DNA of 64,000 nt. It comes from Bombella dulcis (GTDB taxonomy: Bacteria; Pseudomonadota; Alphaproteobacteria; Acetobacterales; Acetobacteraceae). Shown piece after piece: positions 44,483 through 53,120 of the stretch. The stretch spans positions 620,001-684,000 of the forward strand of contig NZ_JANIDV010000001.1 of NCBI RefSeq assembly GCF_026385505.1, given 5' to 3'. The notes beneath the pieces are model-generated. The model made no database searches, was not told the DNA's origin, and worked only from the letters and a program-made list of their open reading frames with translations. Made by a program: the position numbers and the translations under genes. The first letter of the stretch is position 1. The number at the start of each line of letters is the position of its first letter.

Positions 44483-46162
44483 TTACTTGGTCAGCTCCGG
44501 CAGAGGATTCATCAGAGCCGGATTATCGATGTAATCAACCGGCACGGCAATGACGACAGGCCCCTGTGTCTCCATGCCCTCACGCAGGGCTGCCTTCAGG
44601 CTGTCCACGCTGTTGACGTTGATACCCTTGGCCCCGAAGGAACGGGCAAAGGCGGCAAAGTCAATCGGACCAAAGGCCACGGCGGCATCACGGCCGTATT
44701 TCTTCTCTTCCTGGATACGGACCATGTTGTAATGCTGGTCCACCCAGATAATGTGGATGAGGTTGCTCTTCAGACGGACAGCCGTTTCGAGGTCCATGGA
44801 AGACATCATGAAGCTGCCATCACCGGAAACGGAAATGACCTTCTGGGCAGAATTCACGATGCTGGCGGACATGGCCCACGGCAGAGCAACACCCATTGTC
44901 TGCTGGCCATTACTGATCAGCATCTGACGGGCACGGAAAACCTCGAGGAAGCGGGCATGCCAGATGTGGAAAGACCCCATGTCCAGACAGATCGTGATGT
45001 CCTGCGCCACGAAATCTTCCATCACCTTGATGATCTCAAGCGGATGGAGCATCCCCTGCTGGGAGCTTTTCGCCTTGGCAAACGCGGCCTTCTGGGAAGC
45101 ACGATAGACTTCCAGAATCTTGTCCAGAGCCGCACCGGATGTCAGGGCACCGGTCTCACGGGTCAGATGCTGTACGGTCAGCGCAATGGAGCCGACCAGT
45201 TCGATCTCCGGATTGAAGGCATTGTCCAGCTGGGCCGGGACAACATCAATATTCAGGATCGGACGGGCAGGCTTCTTGTTCCACAGGGAGGGATCATATT
45301 CGATCGGGTTGTAACCGATGGTCACGACCAGATCAGCCTCATCCAGCAGATAGTCACCATACTGGTTATGGAACAGACCAATGCGGCCACCGAAGCGGGA
45401 CACCAGCTCCCTGGACACAGTACCGGCAGCCTGATAGGTGCCGACAACCGGCAGGTTCGTCTGCTTCAGGAAGGCACGGATGGCCTCGGCATTTTCCGGC
45501 TTGCTGGCCTTCATGCCCAGCAGGACAACTGGCTTCCTGGCCTTCTTCAGGGCAGCAGCCGCTTCCTTGATGACATCTTCCGGAGCCGGGCCAGCCTTCA
45601 CGGCGTTACGGTTGCCCATCACCGGATAGTCTTCCGTGATCTCGGAATTCAACACGTCCATCGGCACGCTGACGAAGGCACCACCCTGACGGGGGCTTTC
45701 AGCCGCACGGAAGGCATTGGCAATCACTTCCGATGTTGCCGCCGGAGCACCGATCTCTGCGCTGTACTTCGTCACCGGACGCAGCATGCTGACCGTATCC
45801 ATGCTCTGATGGGTCAGCTTCAGCAGCTCGGCACGACCGACAGCACCACCGATCGTCAGGACCGGGTCACCCTCGGAAGTCGCCGTCGCCAGACCGGTCG
45901 TCAGGTTGGAGACACCCGGACCGGATGTTGCGATGGCCACACCGGCCTTACCCGTAATGCGGCCGATACCACCAGCCATGAAAACGGCATTCTGCTCATG
46001 CCGGGCCACGATCGTGCGGATCGGGGAATCCTCCAGAGCCTCGAACAGACGGTCAATCTTGGCACCGGGAATACCAACAATATGGTCAACGCCATGCGCT
46101 TCCAGATTACGGACGATCAGATCGGCAGCTGTCTGTGCCTTTGAGGATTTTTTCTGTGTCAT
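44483..46162 (-). CDS. alsS: Acetolactate synthase, catabolic type
   Basis: A 559-residue thiamine-pyrophosphate enzyme. The N-terminal domain shows VGIPGAKIDRLFEAL and the RHEQNAVFMAGG glutamate region (about residue 55); the C-terminal domain has SVSGDGSFMMSSMDLETAV near 446, the TPP/Mg binding motif. No regulatory subunit (ilvN) is adjacent, and the length and alsD neighbour indicate the catabolic AlsS/BudB type, which joins two pyruvates into 2-acetolactate. AGGAAG lies 5 nt before the ATG. It follows alsD with an 82-bp spacer that holds a hairpin. Confidence 0.95.
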   Translation of the reverse strand: MTQKKSSKAQTAADLIVRNLEAHGVDHIVGIPGAKIDRLFEALEDSPIRTIVARHEQNAVFMAGGIGRITGKAGVAIATSGPGVSNLTTGLATATSEGDPVLTIGGAVGRAELLKLTHQSMDTVSMLRPVTKYSAEIGAPAATSEVIANAFRAAESPRQGGAFVSVPMDVLNSEITEDYPVMGNRNAVKAGPAPEDVIKEAAAALKKARKPVVLLGMKASKPENAEAIRAFLKQTNLPVVGTYQAAGTVSRELVSRFGGRIGLFHNQYGDYLLDEADLVVTIGYNPIEYDPSLWNKKPARPILNIDVVPAQLDNAFNPEIELVGSIALTVQHLTRETGALTSGAALDKILEVYRASQKAAFAKAKSSQQGMLHPLEIIKVMEDFVAQDITICLDMGSFHIWHARFLEVFRARQMLISNGQQTMGVALPWAMSASIVNSAQKVISVSGDGSFMMSSMDLETAVRLKSNLIHIIWVDQHYNMVRIQEEKKYGRDAAVAFGPIDFAAFARSFGAKGINVNSVDSLKAALREGMETQGPVVIAVPVDYIDNPALMNPLPELTK

Positions 46163-46179
46163 GATGTCTTCCTGATCAT

Positions 46180-46206
46180 GCCCGCCCTGGATGTCTGCCG
46201 GGCGGG
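46180..46206 (-). other. Hairpin between alsD and alsS
   Basis: Complementary CCCGCC and GGCGGG arms about 12 nt apart lie in the 82-bp gap between alsD and alsS on the minus strand. No T-tract follows, so it could tune the alsS/alsD expression ratio. Confidence 0.35.
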
Positions 46207-46244
46207 AGTCATAATGTCTGTTTCAGCCGGGCAGGTCTACAGCC

Positions 46245-46976
46245 TCAGCCACCCTCTGCCGTACGGATGGCCTCATGCAGACCGGCAGGCTGAAGATTAG
46301 CCCTGGCAAAATCTTCCGTCTTGGGCAGGGAAATTTCCAGATCGGACATACGGGCCACTTCCAGCTTGCCGGACTTCACACGGTAATCCGTCACATGGCC
46401 ACCATGCTTGCGGTCATCGCTGAGAACATGAAGGTGGTATCCTGCAACATTGATCCCCTGCATGTAGGGCGGTGTACGGAAGCCCAGCATCATGCCGCTG
46501 ATCTCGCCCATGCGGAAGGTCGGCTGCTTGGCCACGACCTCCAGCATTCCCGGATAAGGCTTGTGCTGGCAGAACACCGTACGGGTATCTACCTTCTCGA
46601 ACTCACCCGTAAAACGCACGGCACCAAAGAAGTTCGGGTTGTCGATCAGGCTGTCGACAAGCTCCTCGAACTCTTCCTTGCCCATGGGCCTGTCGATGGT
46701 GACCGTCTTTTCCGGTTCAAAATACGTCACACAGGCGAAGGGGGTCTTCATGTCCGCCGTGGTGCCGGAGGCAATCCCTTCGGAACGGAACTGACGGACC
46801 TCACCTTCTGTCACGATCATTTCGCCATCCAGAGCATCAAACGTCCCCAGACCGAAATCACCATGCTGGACCAACTCACCCAGCGTCATTTCACCGTCAT
46901 AGACACCATCCAGCAGCGCAGCCATCGTGGATGTCTGGAAAAGACGGTTCGGCTTTACACCTGAAGGTCGAGTCAT
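46245..46976 (-). CDS. alsD: Alpha-acetolactate decarboxylase
   Basis: A 243-residue decarboxylase. The zinc-binding and active-site segment INVAGYHLHVLSDDRKHGGHVTDYR (about residues 175-197) contains the HLH and later histidine ligands, and a conserved HGDFGLGTFDALDGEMI segment lies near residue 37. It converts 2-acetolactate to acetoin, using protons. GGGGG sits 4-5 nt before the ATG. It precedes alsS, and is divergent from the AlsR-type gene. Confidence 0.96.
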   Translation of the reverse strand: MTRPSGVKPNRLFQTSTMAALLDGVYDGEMTLGELVQHGDFGLGTFDALDGEMIVTEGEVRQFRSEGIASGTTADMKTPFACVTYFEPEKTVTIDRPMGKEEFEELVDSLIDNPNFFGAVRFTGEFEKVDTRTVFCQHKPYPGMLEVVAKQPTFRMGEISGMMLGFRTPPYMQGINVAGYHLHVLSDDRKHGGHVTDYRVKSGKLEVARMSDLEISLPKTEDFARANLQPAGLHEAIRTAEGG

Positions 46977-47053
46977 ATTGCCCCCTGTGTTGTTAACGCT
47001 CCCTTCTGTAAGGCAGGGTAAAAACTCCTACAAATATATAGTTACCATCATCT

Positions 47054-47072
47054 CCATATATTTTATATATGG
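47054..47072. promoter_or_regulatory. Perfect palindrome in the alsD/alsR spacer
   Basis: CCATATAT, TTT, ATATATGG: 8-bp arms directly before the ATG of the LysR-type regulator gene (47076). It is in the 99-bp divergent spacer and is well placed for an autoregulatory or activator site of that regulator. Confidence 0.5.
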
Positions 47073-47075
47073 ATC

Positions 47076-47984
47076 ATGGATATCCGTCATTTCCGCTATT
47101 TCGTCACCATCGCCGAGACTGGCAACATCACGAAAGCCGCTGAAAAGCTGGGCATGGAGCAACCCCCGCTCAGCCAGCAGATCCGCCGACTGGAAAGCTC
47201 ACTGGGCGTGTCACTTTTCCGCCGTCAGCCCCGTGGCGTCACCCTGACAGAAACCGGTCTGACCCTGCTCCCTCATGCCCGGCTGATCCTCGATCTCCGC
47301 CGCCAGTTCATCGAAGACGCCCACGGGCTGTCCCAGGGCAAGAAAGGTCATCTGCGCATCGGGCTGGCCGGGGCCGTCCCCCTGCTGCCCAGCATCCCTT
47401 TCGCCATCCGGCAGTTCAGCAACATCGCACCGGGTGTGACCCTCTCGCTGGAAGAAAGCAACACGCCTGCCCTCTGCGAGGCCCTGCTTTCCTACCGCAT
47501 GGACATCACCATCCTGCGTCCCCCCGTGCCGGACCAGGCCAACGTACAGGTCATCCCCCTGCTGGATGAGCCGACCCTGATCGCCCTGCCCAGAGGACAC
47601 CCTTTCACCGACGTGCCGGAGCTGCATCTCAGCCGGCTGGCCACGGAACCGCTCATCATCTTCCCCCGTGAGCTGGGGCCGGGGTTCTTTGATGCCATTC
47701 TGGCAGCCTACCGGGATGCAGGCGTCACACCCTCCCTCGGGCAGCAGGCCCCCCAGATTGCCGGAACCATTCCCCTGGTCGCTGCCGGACTGGGCGTCTC
47801 CATCGTGCCGCAGTCACTCCATCAGCTCCATACGGGAGGCGTCACCTTCCACAGGATCGCCCGCCCCGCTCCTCACGCCACGCTGGCCATCGGCATACGG
47901 AGGGGAGAACAGCCCCCGCTCATCCATCATTTCATCACCGTTCTCCAGCAGGCCTGCAGAACCTACAGGGACATGCCGGACTGA
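47076..47984 (+). CDS. alsR: LysR family regulator, AlsR/BudR-type
   Basis: A 302-residue LysR protein with the HTH MDIRHFRYFVTIAETGNITKAAEKLGMEQPPLSQQIRRLESSLGVSLFRRQPRGVTLTETG and a C-terminal ligand-binding domain. It is divergent from alsD, so it is the likely AlsR-type activator that turns on acetoin synthesis when acetate or pyruvate is present; this role is inferred from context. A palindrome lies just before its start. There is no strong ribosome site, so initiation may be weak or leaderless. Confidence 0.85.
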   Translation: MDIRHFRYFVTIAETGNITKAAEKLGMEQPPLSQQIRRLESSLGVSLFRRQPRGVTLTETGLTLLPHARLILDLRRQFIEDAHGLSQGKKGHLRIGLAGAVPLLPSIPFAIRQFSNIAPGVTLSLEESNTPALCEALLSYRMDITILRPPVPDQANVQVIPLLDEPTLIALPRGHPFTDVPELHLSRLATEPLIIFPRELGPGFFDAILAAYRDAGVTPSLGQQAPQIAGTIPLVAAGLGVSIVPQSLHQLHTGGVTFHRIARPAPHATLAIGIRRGEQPPLIHHFITVLQQACRTYRDMPD

Positions 47985-48010
47985 CAGATCGGACTGACGG
48001 GCCGGACATG

Positions 48011-48054
48011 AAAAAAGCCTTTCCCGCAGGCAGGGTCATGCCCTCAGGAAAGGC
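48011..48054 (-). terminator. Terminator of the DUF2312 gene
   Basis: On the minus strand GCCTTTCC and GGAAAGGC frame an inner GC-rich loop and are followed by TTTTTT. It lies 33 bp after the DUF2312 stop, between two convergent genes. Confidence 0.7.
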
Positions 48055-48086
48055 CTTCCCAGGCTGGACAGGAACGGACGGACCGC

Positions 48087-48353
48087 CTACATGCCCAGCG
48101 CACGGCGATAGATGTCGAGCAGCGTCTCCTGCTCTTCCACCTCGGCAGGCTCCTGCTTGCGCAGCCGGATCAGCTGTTTGACGACCTTGACGTCAAATCC
48201 GGCCGACTTCGCCTCCTGAAACACGTCACGGATATCCGATCCCAGGGCCTTGCGTTCTTCTTCCAGACGCTCGACACGGTCGATGATGGACCGCAGCCGA
48301 TCAACAGCAATGCCACCCGTCATGGCACCCTCATCACCACTTCCCATACCCAT
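48087..48353 (-). CDS. DUF2312 protein, GapR-like nucleoid-associated protein
   Basis: An 88-residue protein of the DUF2312 family. The core RLRSIIDRVERLEEERKALGSDIRDVFQEAKSAGFDVKVVKQLIRLRKQEPAEVEEQETLLDIYRRALG matches GapR of Caulobacter, a nucleoid-associated protein that binds overtwisted AT-rich DNA and supports replication. The start at 48353 follows GAGGAG by 5 nt. GapR function is by family only. AT-rich targets are present nearby, especially at 51.3-51.6 kb. Confidence 0.88.
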   Translation of the reverse strand: MGMGSGDEGAMTGGIAVDRLRSIIDRVERLEEERKALGSDIRDVFQEAKSAGFDVKVVKQLIRLRKQEPAEVEEQETLLDIYRRALGM

Positions 48354-48728
48354 ACATACTCCTCACACTCTGCTCAGACAGCGTCGTCTCAGGCGGCTTA
48401 TCGCTCCCTCGCCGTCACGGTCAATACCATTCCGGCGAAAGAGATTCCGCCATCTCTCCCACGGACCGGCAGACCCCGCACCCGTGTGCCAGAAAAGCCG
48501 GAACCACCAGAAAATGCAAACATGAACACGACGTTACGGACCGGCAGGAATTCGCGCTGACAGCCCCATCCTGGGCCGGAGAAAAACATTTCAACCATCT
48601 CCGGTCCCTTATCCATCCGTTATGGCTTGAACGGGACAGGAAACAGGCTCTAAAATAAGGGCAGAAACAAGACAAGAGACAGAATTCTGCCTCCCCGGAG
48701 TTTCAGAACAGGAAAGGTACGCCTCATC
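48354..48728. other. Spacer between the DUF2312 gene and zwf
   Basis: A 375-bp divergent spacer. A plus-strand promoter-like pair, TTGAAC (48627-48632) and TAAAAT (48651-48656) with an 18-bp gap, lies 66 nt before zwf. No coding sequence, repeat or RNA is supported; a 72-codon minus-strand frame in it has no similarity that I can recognise. Confidence 0.45.
48627..48656 (+). promoter_or_regulatory. Predicted zwf promoter
   Basis: TTGAAC, 18-bp spacer, TAAAAT. Transcription would begin near 48664, giving a leader of about 65 nt before the zwf start. Confidence 0.45.
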
Positions 48729-50201
48729 ATGGCACACTCTCAGCAGACCGCACCGTTCGACTACGTCATTTTCGGCGCCACGGGCGATCTGACGATGCGC
48801 AAGCTTCTCCCGGCCCTCTACAACCAGCTTCGTGTTGGGCATGTTCCGGAAGAGGCCCGTATCATCGGGACCGCCCGCTCCTCCCTGTCCCGTGAAGAGT
48901 ACATTACCCGTACCCGTGAGGCTCTGGAAAACTTCCTGCCAGCACAGCACAAGGATGCTGCGCTGATCGACCGTTTCCTCAAGAAAGTGCATTACGTCAC
49001 GCTGGACGGCACGAAGAGCGACCATAACTGGGACGACCTGAAGGCCGTTCTGGACCAGTCCCCGACTGACCGCATCCGCGTGTTCTATTATTCCACGGCA
49101 CCGCAGCTTTTCGAGGCCATCAGCGAGAACCTTCACCGCTTCGGTTTCATCACCCCGCAGTCCCGTGTCGTGCTGGAAAAGCCGATCGGAACGGACAGTG
49201 CCTCCGCCAGGGCCATCAATGACGGTGTGAGCCGCTTCTTTGAAGAGAACCAGATTTTCCGCATTGACCACTATCTGGGCAAGGAAACCGTGCAGGACAT
49301 CATCGCCCTGCGCTTTGCCAACCCGATCTTCAATGCCGTCTGGTCTGCCGAACACATCCAGAGCATCCAGATCACCGCTGCCGAGACCGTGGGCGTGGAA
49401 GGCCGTGCCGCCTATTATGACACCTCCGGTGCCCTGCGTGACATGATCCAGAACCATCTGCTTCAGGTTCTCAGCCTCTGCGCCATGGAAGCCCCTGCCG
49501 ATCTGGAAGCGGACAGCGTCCGTGATGCCAAGGTGAACGTCCTGAAGGCCCTGCGCCCCATCCCTGAAGAGAAGGTGGCCAGCGAGACGGTCCGCGCCCA
49601 GTACGTCAAGGGCGAGATGAAGGGCAAGCCGGTTCCGGGCTATCTGGAAGAGCTGGGCGAAGACAGCCACACTGAGACCTATGCCGTCATGCGGGCCTAT
49701 GTCGATACGCCACGCTGGAAGGATGTGCCCTTCTATATCCGCACGGCAAAACGTTCGACAAAGAAGGTGAGCGAAGTCATCGTGACTTTCAGAAAGTCCG
49801 CTTCCTCCCTGTTCGGCAAGTCCGCTGCCTCTGACCGTCTTGTGATCCGCCTCCAGCCGGATGAGGGCTTCGGTCTGGCCCTGAATGTCAAGAACCCCGC
49901 CGCCGCCGGGTTCGATCTCCAGCATGGCAGCATGTCCGGAAAGTTCGCTCCGGCTGATGGCTCCCTCATTCCAGATTCCTATGAGCGTCTGATGCTGGAT
50001 GCCGTCCGTGGCTATCCGGCTCTCTTCATCCGCCGTGACGAAGTGGAAGCTGCATGGGCCTGGGTTGAGCCGACCCTGAAGGCATGGGCTGCGAACAAGG
50101 CACCGATGGCCCATTACGCCGCCGGGTCTTACGGGCCGGAAGAAGCCCGCCGCTTCATCGCCACAACGGGCGATGCGTGGCACGAAGACATGGCGGACTG
50201 A
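48729..50201 (+). CDS. zwf: Glucose-6-phosphate 1-dehydrogenase
   Basis: A 490-residue enzyme. The coenzyme-binding FGATGDLTMRKLLPALYNQL and the catalytic RIDHYLGKETVQDIIALRFAN (about residues 175-195) are intact. It makes 6-phosphogluconolactone and NADPH (or NADH), feeding the pentose phosphate pathway, a main sugar route in acetic acid bacteria. AGGAAAGG lies about 12 nt before the ATG. No gnd or pgl gene is beside it here. Confidence 0.97.
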   Translation: MAHSQQTAPFDYVIFGATGDLTMRKLLPALYNQLRVGHVPEEARIIGTARSSLSREEYITRTREALENFLPAQHKDAALIDRFLKKVHYVTLDGTKSDHNWDDLKAVLDQSPTDRIRVFYYSTAPQLFEAISENLHRFGFITPQSRVVLEKPIGTDSASARAINDGVSRFFEENQIFRIDHYLGKETVQDIIALRFANPIFNAVWSAEHIQSIQITAAETVGVEGRAAYYDTSGALRDMIQNHLLQVLSLCAMEAPADLEADSVRDAKVNVLKALRPIPEEKVASETVRAQYVKGEMKGKPVPGYLEELGEDSHTETYAVMRAYVDTPRWKDVPFYIRTAKRSTKKVSEVIVTFRKSASSLFGKSAASDRLVIRLQPDEGFGLALNVKNPAAAGFDLQHGSMSGKFAPADGSLIPDSYERLMLDAVRGYPALFIRRDEVEAAWAWVEPTLKAWAANKAPMAHYAAGSYGPEEARRFIATTGDAWHEDMAD

Positions 50202-50256
50202 TCTGCCCATGAACAGCAACAGGAACGGCCTCACCGTACCTGCCATATGATTCTGC

Positions 50257-50288
50257 GAACCGCCCTGCTCCTTCCAGCAGGGCGGTTC
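50257..50288 (+). terminator. Hairpin after zwf, terminator candidate
   Basis: GAACCGCCCTGCT and AGCAGGGCGGTTC form a perfect 13-bp stem with a 6-nt loop, 55 bp after the zwf stop. The following TGCCTTGT is a poor T-tract. Confidence 0.6.
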
Positions 50289-50338
50289 TGCCTTGTCACC
50301 TCTCCGTCATTCCTCATTCCTTCCAGGGCAGACCCGTC

Positions 50339-50794
50339 ATGACCGAACCCTCCACCCCACCCCGGCTGGGCCGCCGCCGTCCAAGCCCCCCCCGTTCCCT
50401 GAAACAGCACATCATTCGTCGTCTCATCATCGTGGTGCCCGCCTTCCTGCTCATGTTCCTTTTCGTCAGGACAGGCGTGCTGGACAGCCTCTACGACCAG
50501 TTCACCTTCAGCAAGCTGAGCTGGTTTGACAACACCGCCCTCGTGGAACATCTACGGACCGTCATCACCCATAAGGGACTGACCCCTCTCCCCAGACGGT
50601 GCCTGGTCATGGTCGTCAATGGCGACGGCAGCGTGAACACGCCCACGATTGACGTGCTGGGACGGCATGGGAATGGCTGCCCCGGTGACAAGCCTTCAGC
50701 AGAACTGCTCTTTCATGTCCGGGTGGATCGTGCAGGCCAGAGCATCATGACGGATGCAGGCTCACCCGACATGTACCACCCCCTCACCCCCTGA
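50339..50794 (+). CDS. Small single-pass membrane protein, unknown
   Basis: A 151-residue protein I do not recognise. The first 25 residues are Pro/Arg-rich, then a hydrophobic helix IIRRLIIVVPAFLLMFLFVRTGV (about residues 25-47) anchors it, leaving about 100 residues presumably in the periplasm. That part has two cysteines (RRCLVMVV and GNGCPGD), which could form a disulfide. It lies between zwf and rnpB, same strand. GGCAG precedes the ATG weakly. Expression and role are unknown. Confidence 0.7.
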   Translation: MTEPSTPPRLGRRRPSPPRSLKQHIIRRLIIVVPAFLLMFLFVRTGVLDSLYDQFTFSKLSWFDNTALVEHLRTVITHKGLTPLPRRCLVMVVNGDGSVNTPTIDVLGRHGNGCPGDKPSAELLFHVRVDRAGQSIMTDAGSPDMYHPLTP

Positions 50795-50818
50795 GGCACG
50801 CCCCCACCCATCCCCCGC

Positions 50819-50847
50819 TTGACCGACCCCTGACGGGCAGGCATAAG
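50819..50847 (+). promoter_or_regulatory. Predicted rnpB promoter
   Basis: TTGACC (50819-50824), 17-bp spacer, CATAAG (50842-50847). It lies 9 bp before the first nucleotide of the RNase P P1 helix, as expected for a transcription start. Confidence 0.65.
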
Positions 50848-50856
50848 CACCCTCAG

Positions 50857-51254
<398 letters not shown>

Positions 51255-51672
51255 TCCCGATTATGTCATTTTAAAGAAAATAATACAGTCTCATCATAAA
51301 TATTCTATAATGGAAAATTCAGCCTTCCGCATATAAGTTGAAAGTATAATCCTTTCACATATAGAAAAATCTTTAATTTATACTACATATAATTTTTACC
51401 GCGTAAAATAATATACTTTCCAATACTCAACATATTATTATTTAAAAATATTTCCTATACTTCAATAAATACACCAATATATTTCTATATGCGTAAAAAT
51501 GAAGTTGATAACTCCTAGCATAGACCATTTCTCAAAAAGTATCCCTTCACATCATTTTCCGCAATAAAACTTTGACGTCCCACAAAATCCCATGATACCC
51601 CATGAAATCCCACAGCAGGGGTACACCATCAGCTTTCATCATTCAGGCATAGGGGGAGGGACTTTTCAGATC
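51255..51672. other. AT-rich island and dcw promoter region
   Basis: A 418-bp spacer between rnpB and mraZ. The stretch 51270-51560 is extremely AT-rich (many TATA/AAAT runs) in a GC-rich genome and has no coding potential. It ends in the mraZ promoter and MraZ boxes at 51572-51613. Such DNA could attract the GapR-like or MucR proteins encoded in the window. Confidence 0.6.
51572..51613 (+). promoter_or_regulatory. mraZ promoter with four MraZ-type boxes
   Basis: Four direct repeats TCCCAC (51578), TCCCAT (51588), CCCCAT (51598) and TCCCAC (51608) recur exactly every 10 bp. On the other strand they read GTGGG/ATGGG, the TGGGN-type sites bound by MraZ. They overlap a candidate promoter TTGACG (51572-51577) and GATACC (51594-51599), which would allow MraZ to repress its own operon. 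Confidence 0.75.
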
Positions 51673-52149
51673 ATGACCATGTTTCTCGGAACCCATGCCA
51701 GCCGGATTGATGCCAAAGGGCGCATGTCCATTCCGTCTCCCTTCCGGGCCGTTCTGAAGGATCAGGCACGCCCCGGGGAGCCTCTCATGATCATCAGGCC
51801 TTCCCATCTGCATGATTGCCTTGAAGGCTGGTCAGCCTCGGCTTTTTTCACCTTCTCAGGTGCCCTGGATGAGTATGATCCTTTCTCCGAAGATCATGAC
51901 GATCTGGCCACAAGCCTTTACGCTGACGCCTATCCGCTGGACTGCGACAGGGAGGGGCGGGTCAGCCTGCCCAGAAACCTGAAAGACCATGCCGGGCTGG
52001 AGGATGATGTCAGCTTCATGGGGCTGGGCTGTGTCTTCCAGATATGGAACCCCGCCCTCGTCGAAGAACGCAGAAAACAGGCGCGCAGCCGCACAAGAGA
52101 CCTTGGCCGCCGCAAGCAGTCCACCCCTCGGGAGGCCACGGCATCATGA
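51673..52149 (+). CDS. mraZ: Transcriptional regulator MraZ
   Basis: A 158-residue protein with two SpoVT/AbrB-like MraZ repeats: [26 protein letters not shown] at the start and [30 protein letters not shown] near residues 95-125. MraZ binds repeat boxes before its own gene and represses the dcw operon, and also acts as a methyltransferase regulator in some species. ATG 51673 lies 12 nt after GGGGGAGGG, a long spacing; ATG 51679 is a close alternative. Its stop overlaps the rsmH start by 4 bp. Confidence 0.94.
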   Translation: MTMFLGTHASRIDAKGRMSIPSPFRAVLKDQARPGEPLMIIRPSHLHDCLEGWSASAFFTFSGALDEYDPFSEDHDDLATSLYADAYPLDCDREGRVSLPRNLKDHAGLEDDVSFMGLGCVFQIWNPALVEERRKQARSRTRDLGRRKQSTPREATAS

Positions 52150-53120
52150 ACAACGCCTATCAGATCGCTGAAGAAGTGCAGCAGGAAGGCCATTTTCCCG
52201 TCATGCTGCCGGAAGTGCTGGAAACGCTGAACCCGAAAGCCGGTGGCGTGTATCTGGACGGCACCTTTGGTGGTGGCGGGTACAGCCGTGCCCTGCTCCG
52301 CTCTGCCCCCTGCACGGTCCATGCCATCGACCGTGATCCCGACGCCATCAGGCGTGGCCAGCCCCTCGTCGCTGCTTCCGAAGGACGCCTGCACCTGCAT
52401 CAGGGCACCTTCAGTGCCATGAAAGAGCTGGTCGGGCATCTCGGCCCCTTCGACGGCATCGTGCTGGACCTTGGCGTGTCGTCCTTCCAGCTTGATCAGG
52501 AAAAACGGGGTTTTTCCTTCCGTCATGATGGTCCGCTGGACATGCGCATGAGCACCGACGGGCTGAGTGCCGCTGATATCGTCAATGGCGAAAAGGAAGA
52601 GGCTCTGGCCGACATCCTGTATCATTATGGAGAGGAACGCCGCTCCCGCCGTGTCGCACGGGCCATCGTCGATGCCCGTCAGAGCGGCCCCATCCAGACC
52701 ACCGGGCAGCTTGCTGAAATCATCCGCAGGGCCGTCCCCAAGGAGCGACCCAATTTCGACCCGGCCACCCGGAGTTTTCAGGCCATCCGCATCGCCGTGA
52801 ATAATGAGCTTGGCGAGCTGGAGCGCACGCTCGGAGCCGCCCCTGATCTTCTGGCTCCTGGTGGGGTGTTCTGCATCGTGACCTTCCATTCGCTGGAAGA
52901 CCGCATGACGAAACGTGCCCTTGCACGGCTTGCAGGCCGCATGGCAGGGCCATCCCGTCATACGCCTCTTTCCATGCAGCAGTCGGAAGCCCCGGAGTTC
53001 GCTCTTCTCCACACACGCCCCCGCACGCCTGCCGAAAAAGAACTTCAGCTCAATCCCCGCTCCCGCAGTGCCCGTCTGCGTGCCCTGAGACGCCTTCCCG
53101 CCCATGGAGCTTCCTCATGA
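52146..53120 (+). CDS. rsmH: 16S rRNA (cytosine(1402)-N(4))-methyltransferase RsmH
   Basis: A 324-residue SAM methyltransferase. The N-terminal [36 protein letters not shown] is the SAM-binding motif I, and the [12 protein letters not shown] segment and [20 protein letters not shown] are typical. It methylates 16S rRNA at C1402. The ATG overlaps the mraZ stop, and its own stop overlaps ftsL by 4 bp. It is often called mraW. Confidence 0.97.
   Translation: MNNAYQIAEEVQQEGHFPVMLPEVLETLNPKAGGVYLDGTFGGGGYSRALLRSAPCTVHAIDRDPDAIRRGQPLVAASEGRLHLHQGTFSAMKELVGHLGPFDGIVLDLGVSSFQLDQEKRGFSFRHDGPLDMRMSTDGLSAADIVNGEKEEALADILYHYGEERRSRRVARAIVDARQSGPIQTTGQLAEIIRRAVPKERPNFDPATRSFQAIRIAVNNELGELERTLGAAPDLLAPGGVFCIVTFHSLEDRMTKRALARLAGRMAGPSRHTPLSMQQSEAPEFALLHTRPRTPAEKELQLNPRSRSARLRALRRLPAHGASS

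Noticed and set aside
44447-46144. 565-codon plus-strand frame antisense to acetolactate synthase
   Set aside because: It lies wholly within a clear AlsS gene and shows no domain.
48398-48616. 72-codon minus-strand frame in the DUF2312-zwf spacer
   Set aside because: No similarity, no clear ribosome site, and it overlaps the zwf promoter region; not supported as a gene.
48609-50246. 545-codon minus-strand frame antisense to zwf
   Set aside because: Zwf has intact catalytic motifs on the plus strand; the other frame has no recognisable feature.
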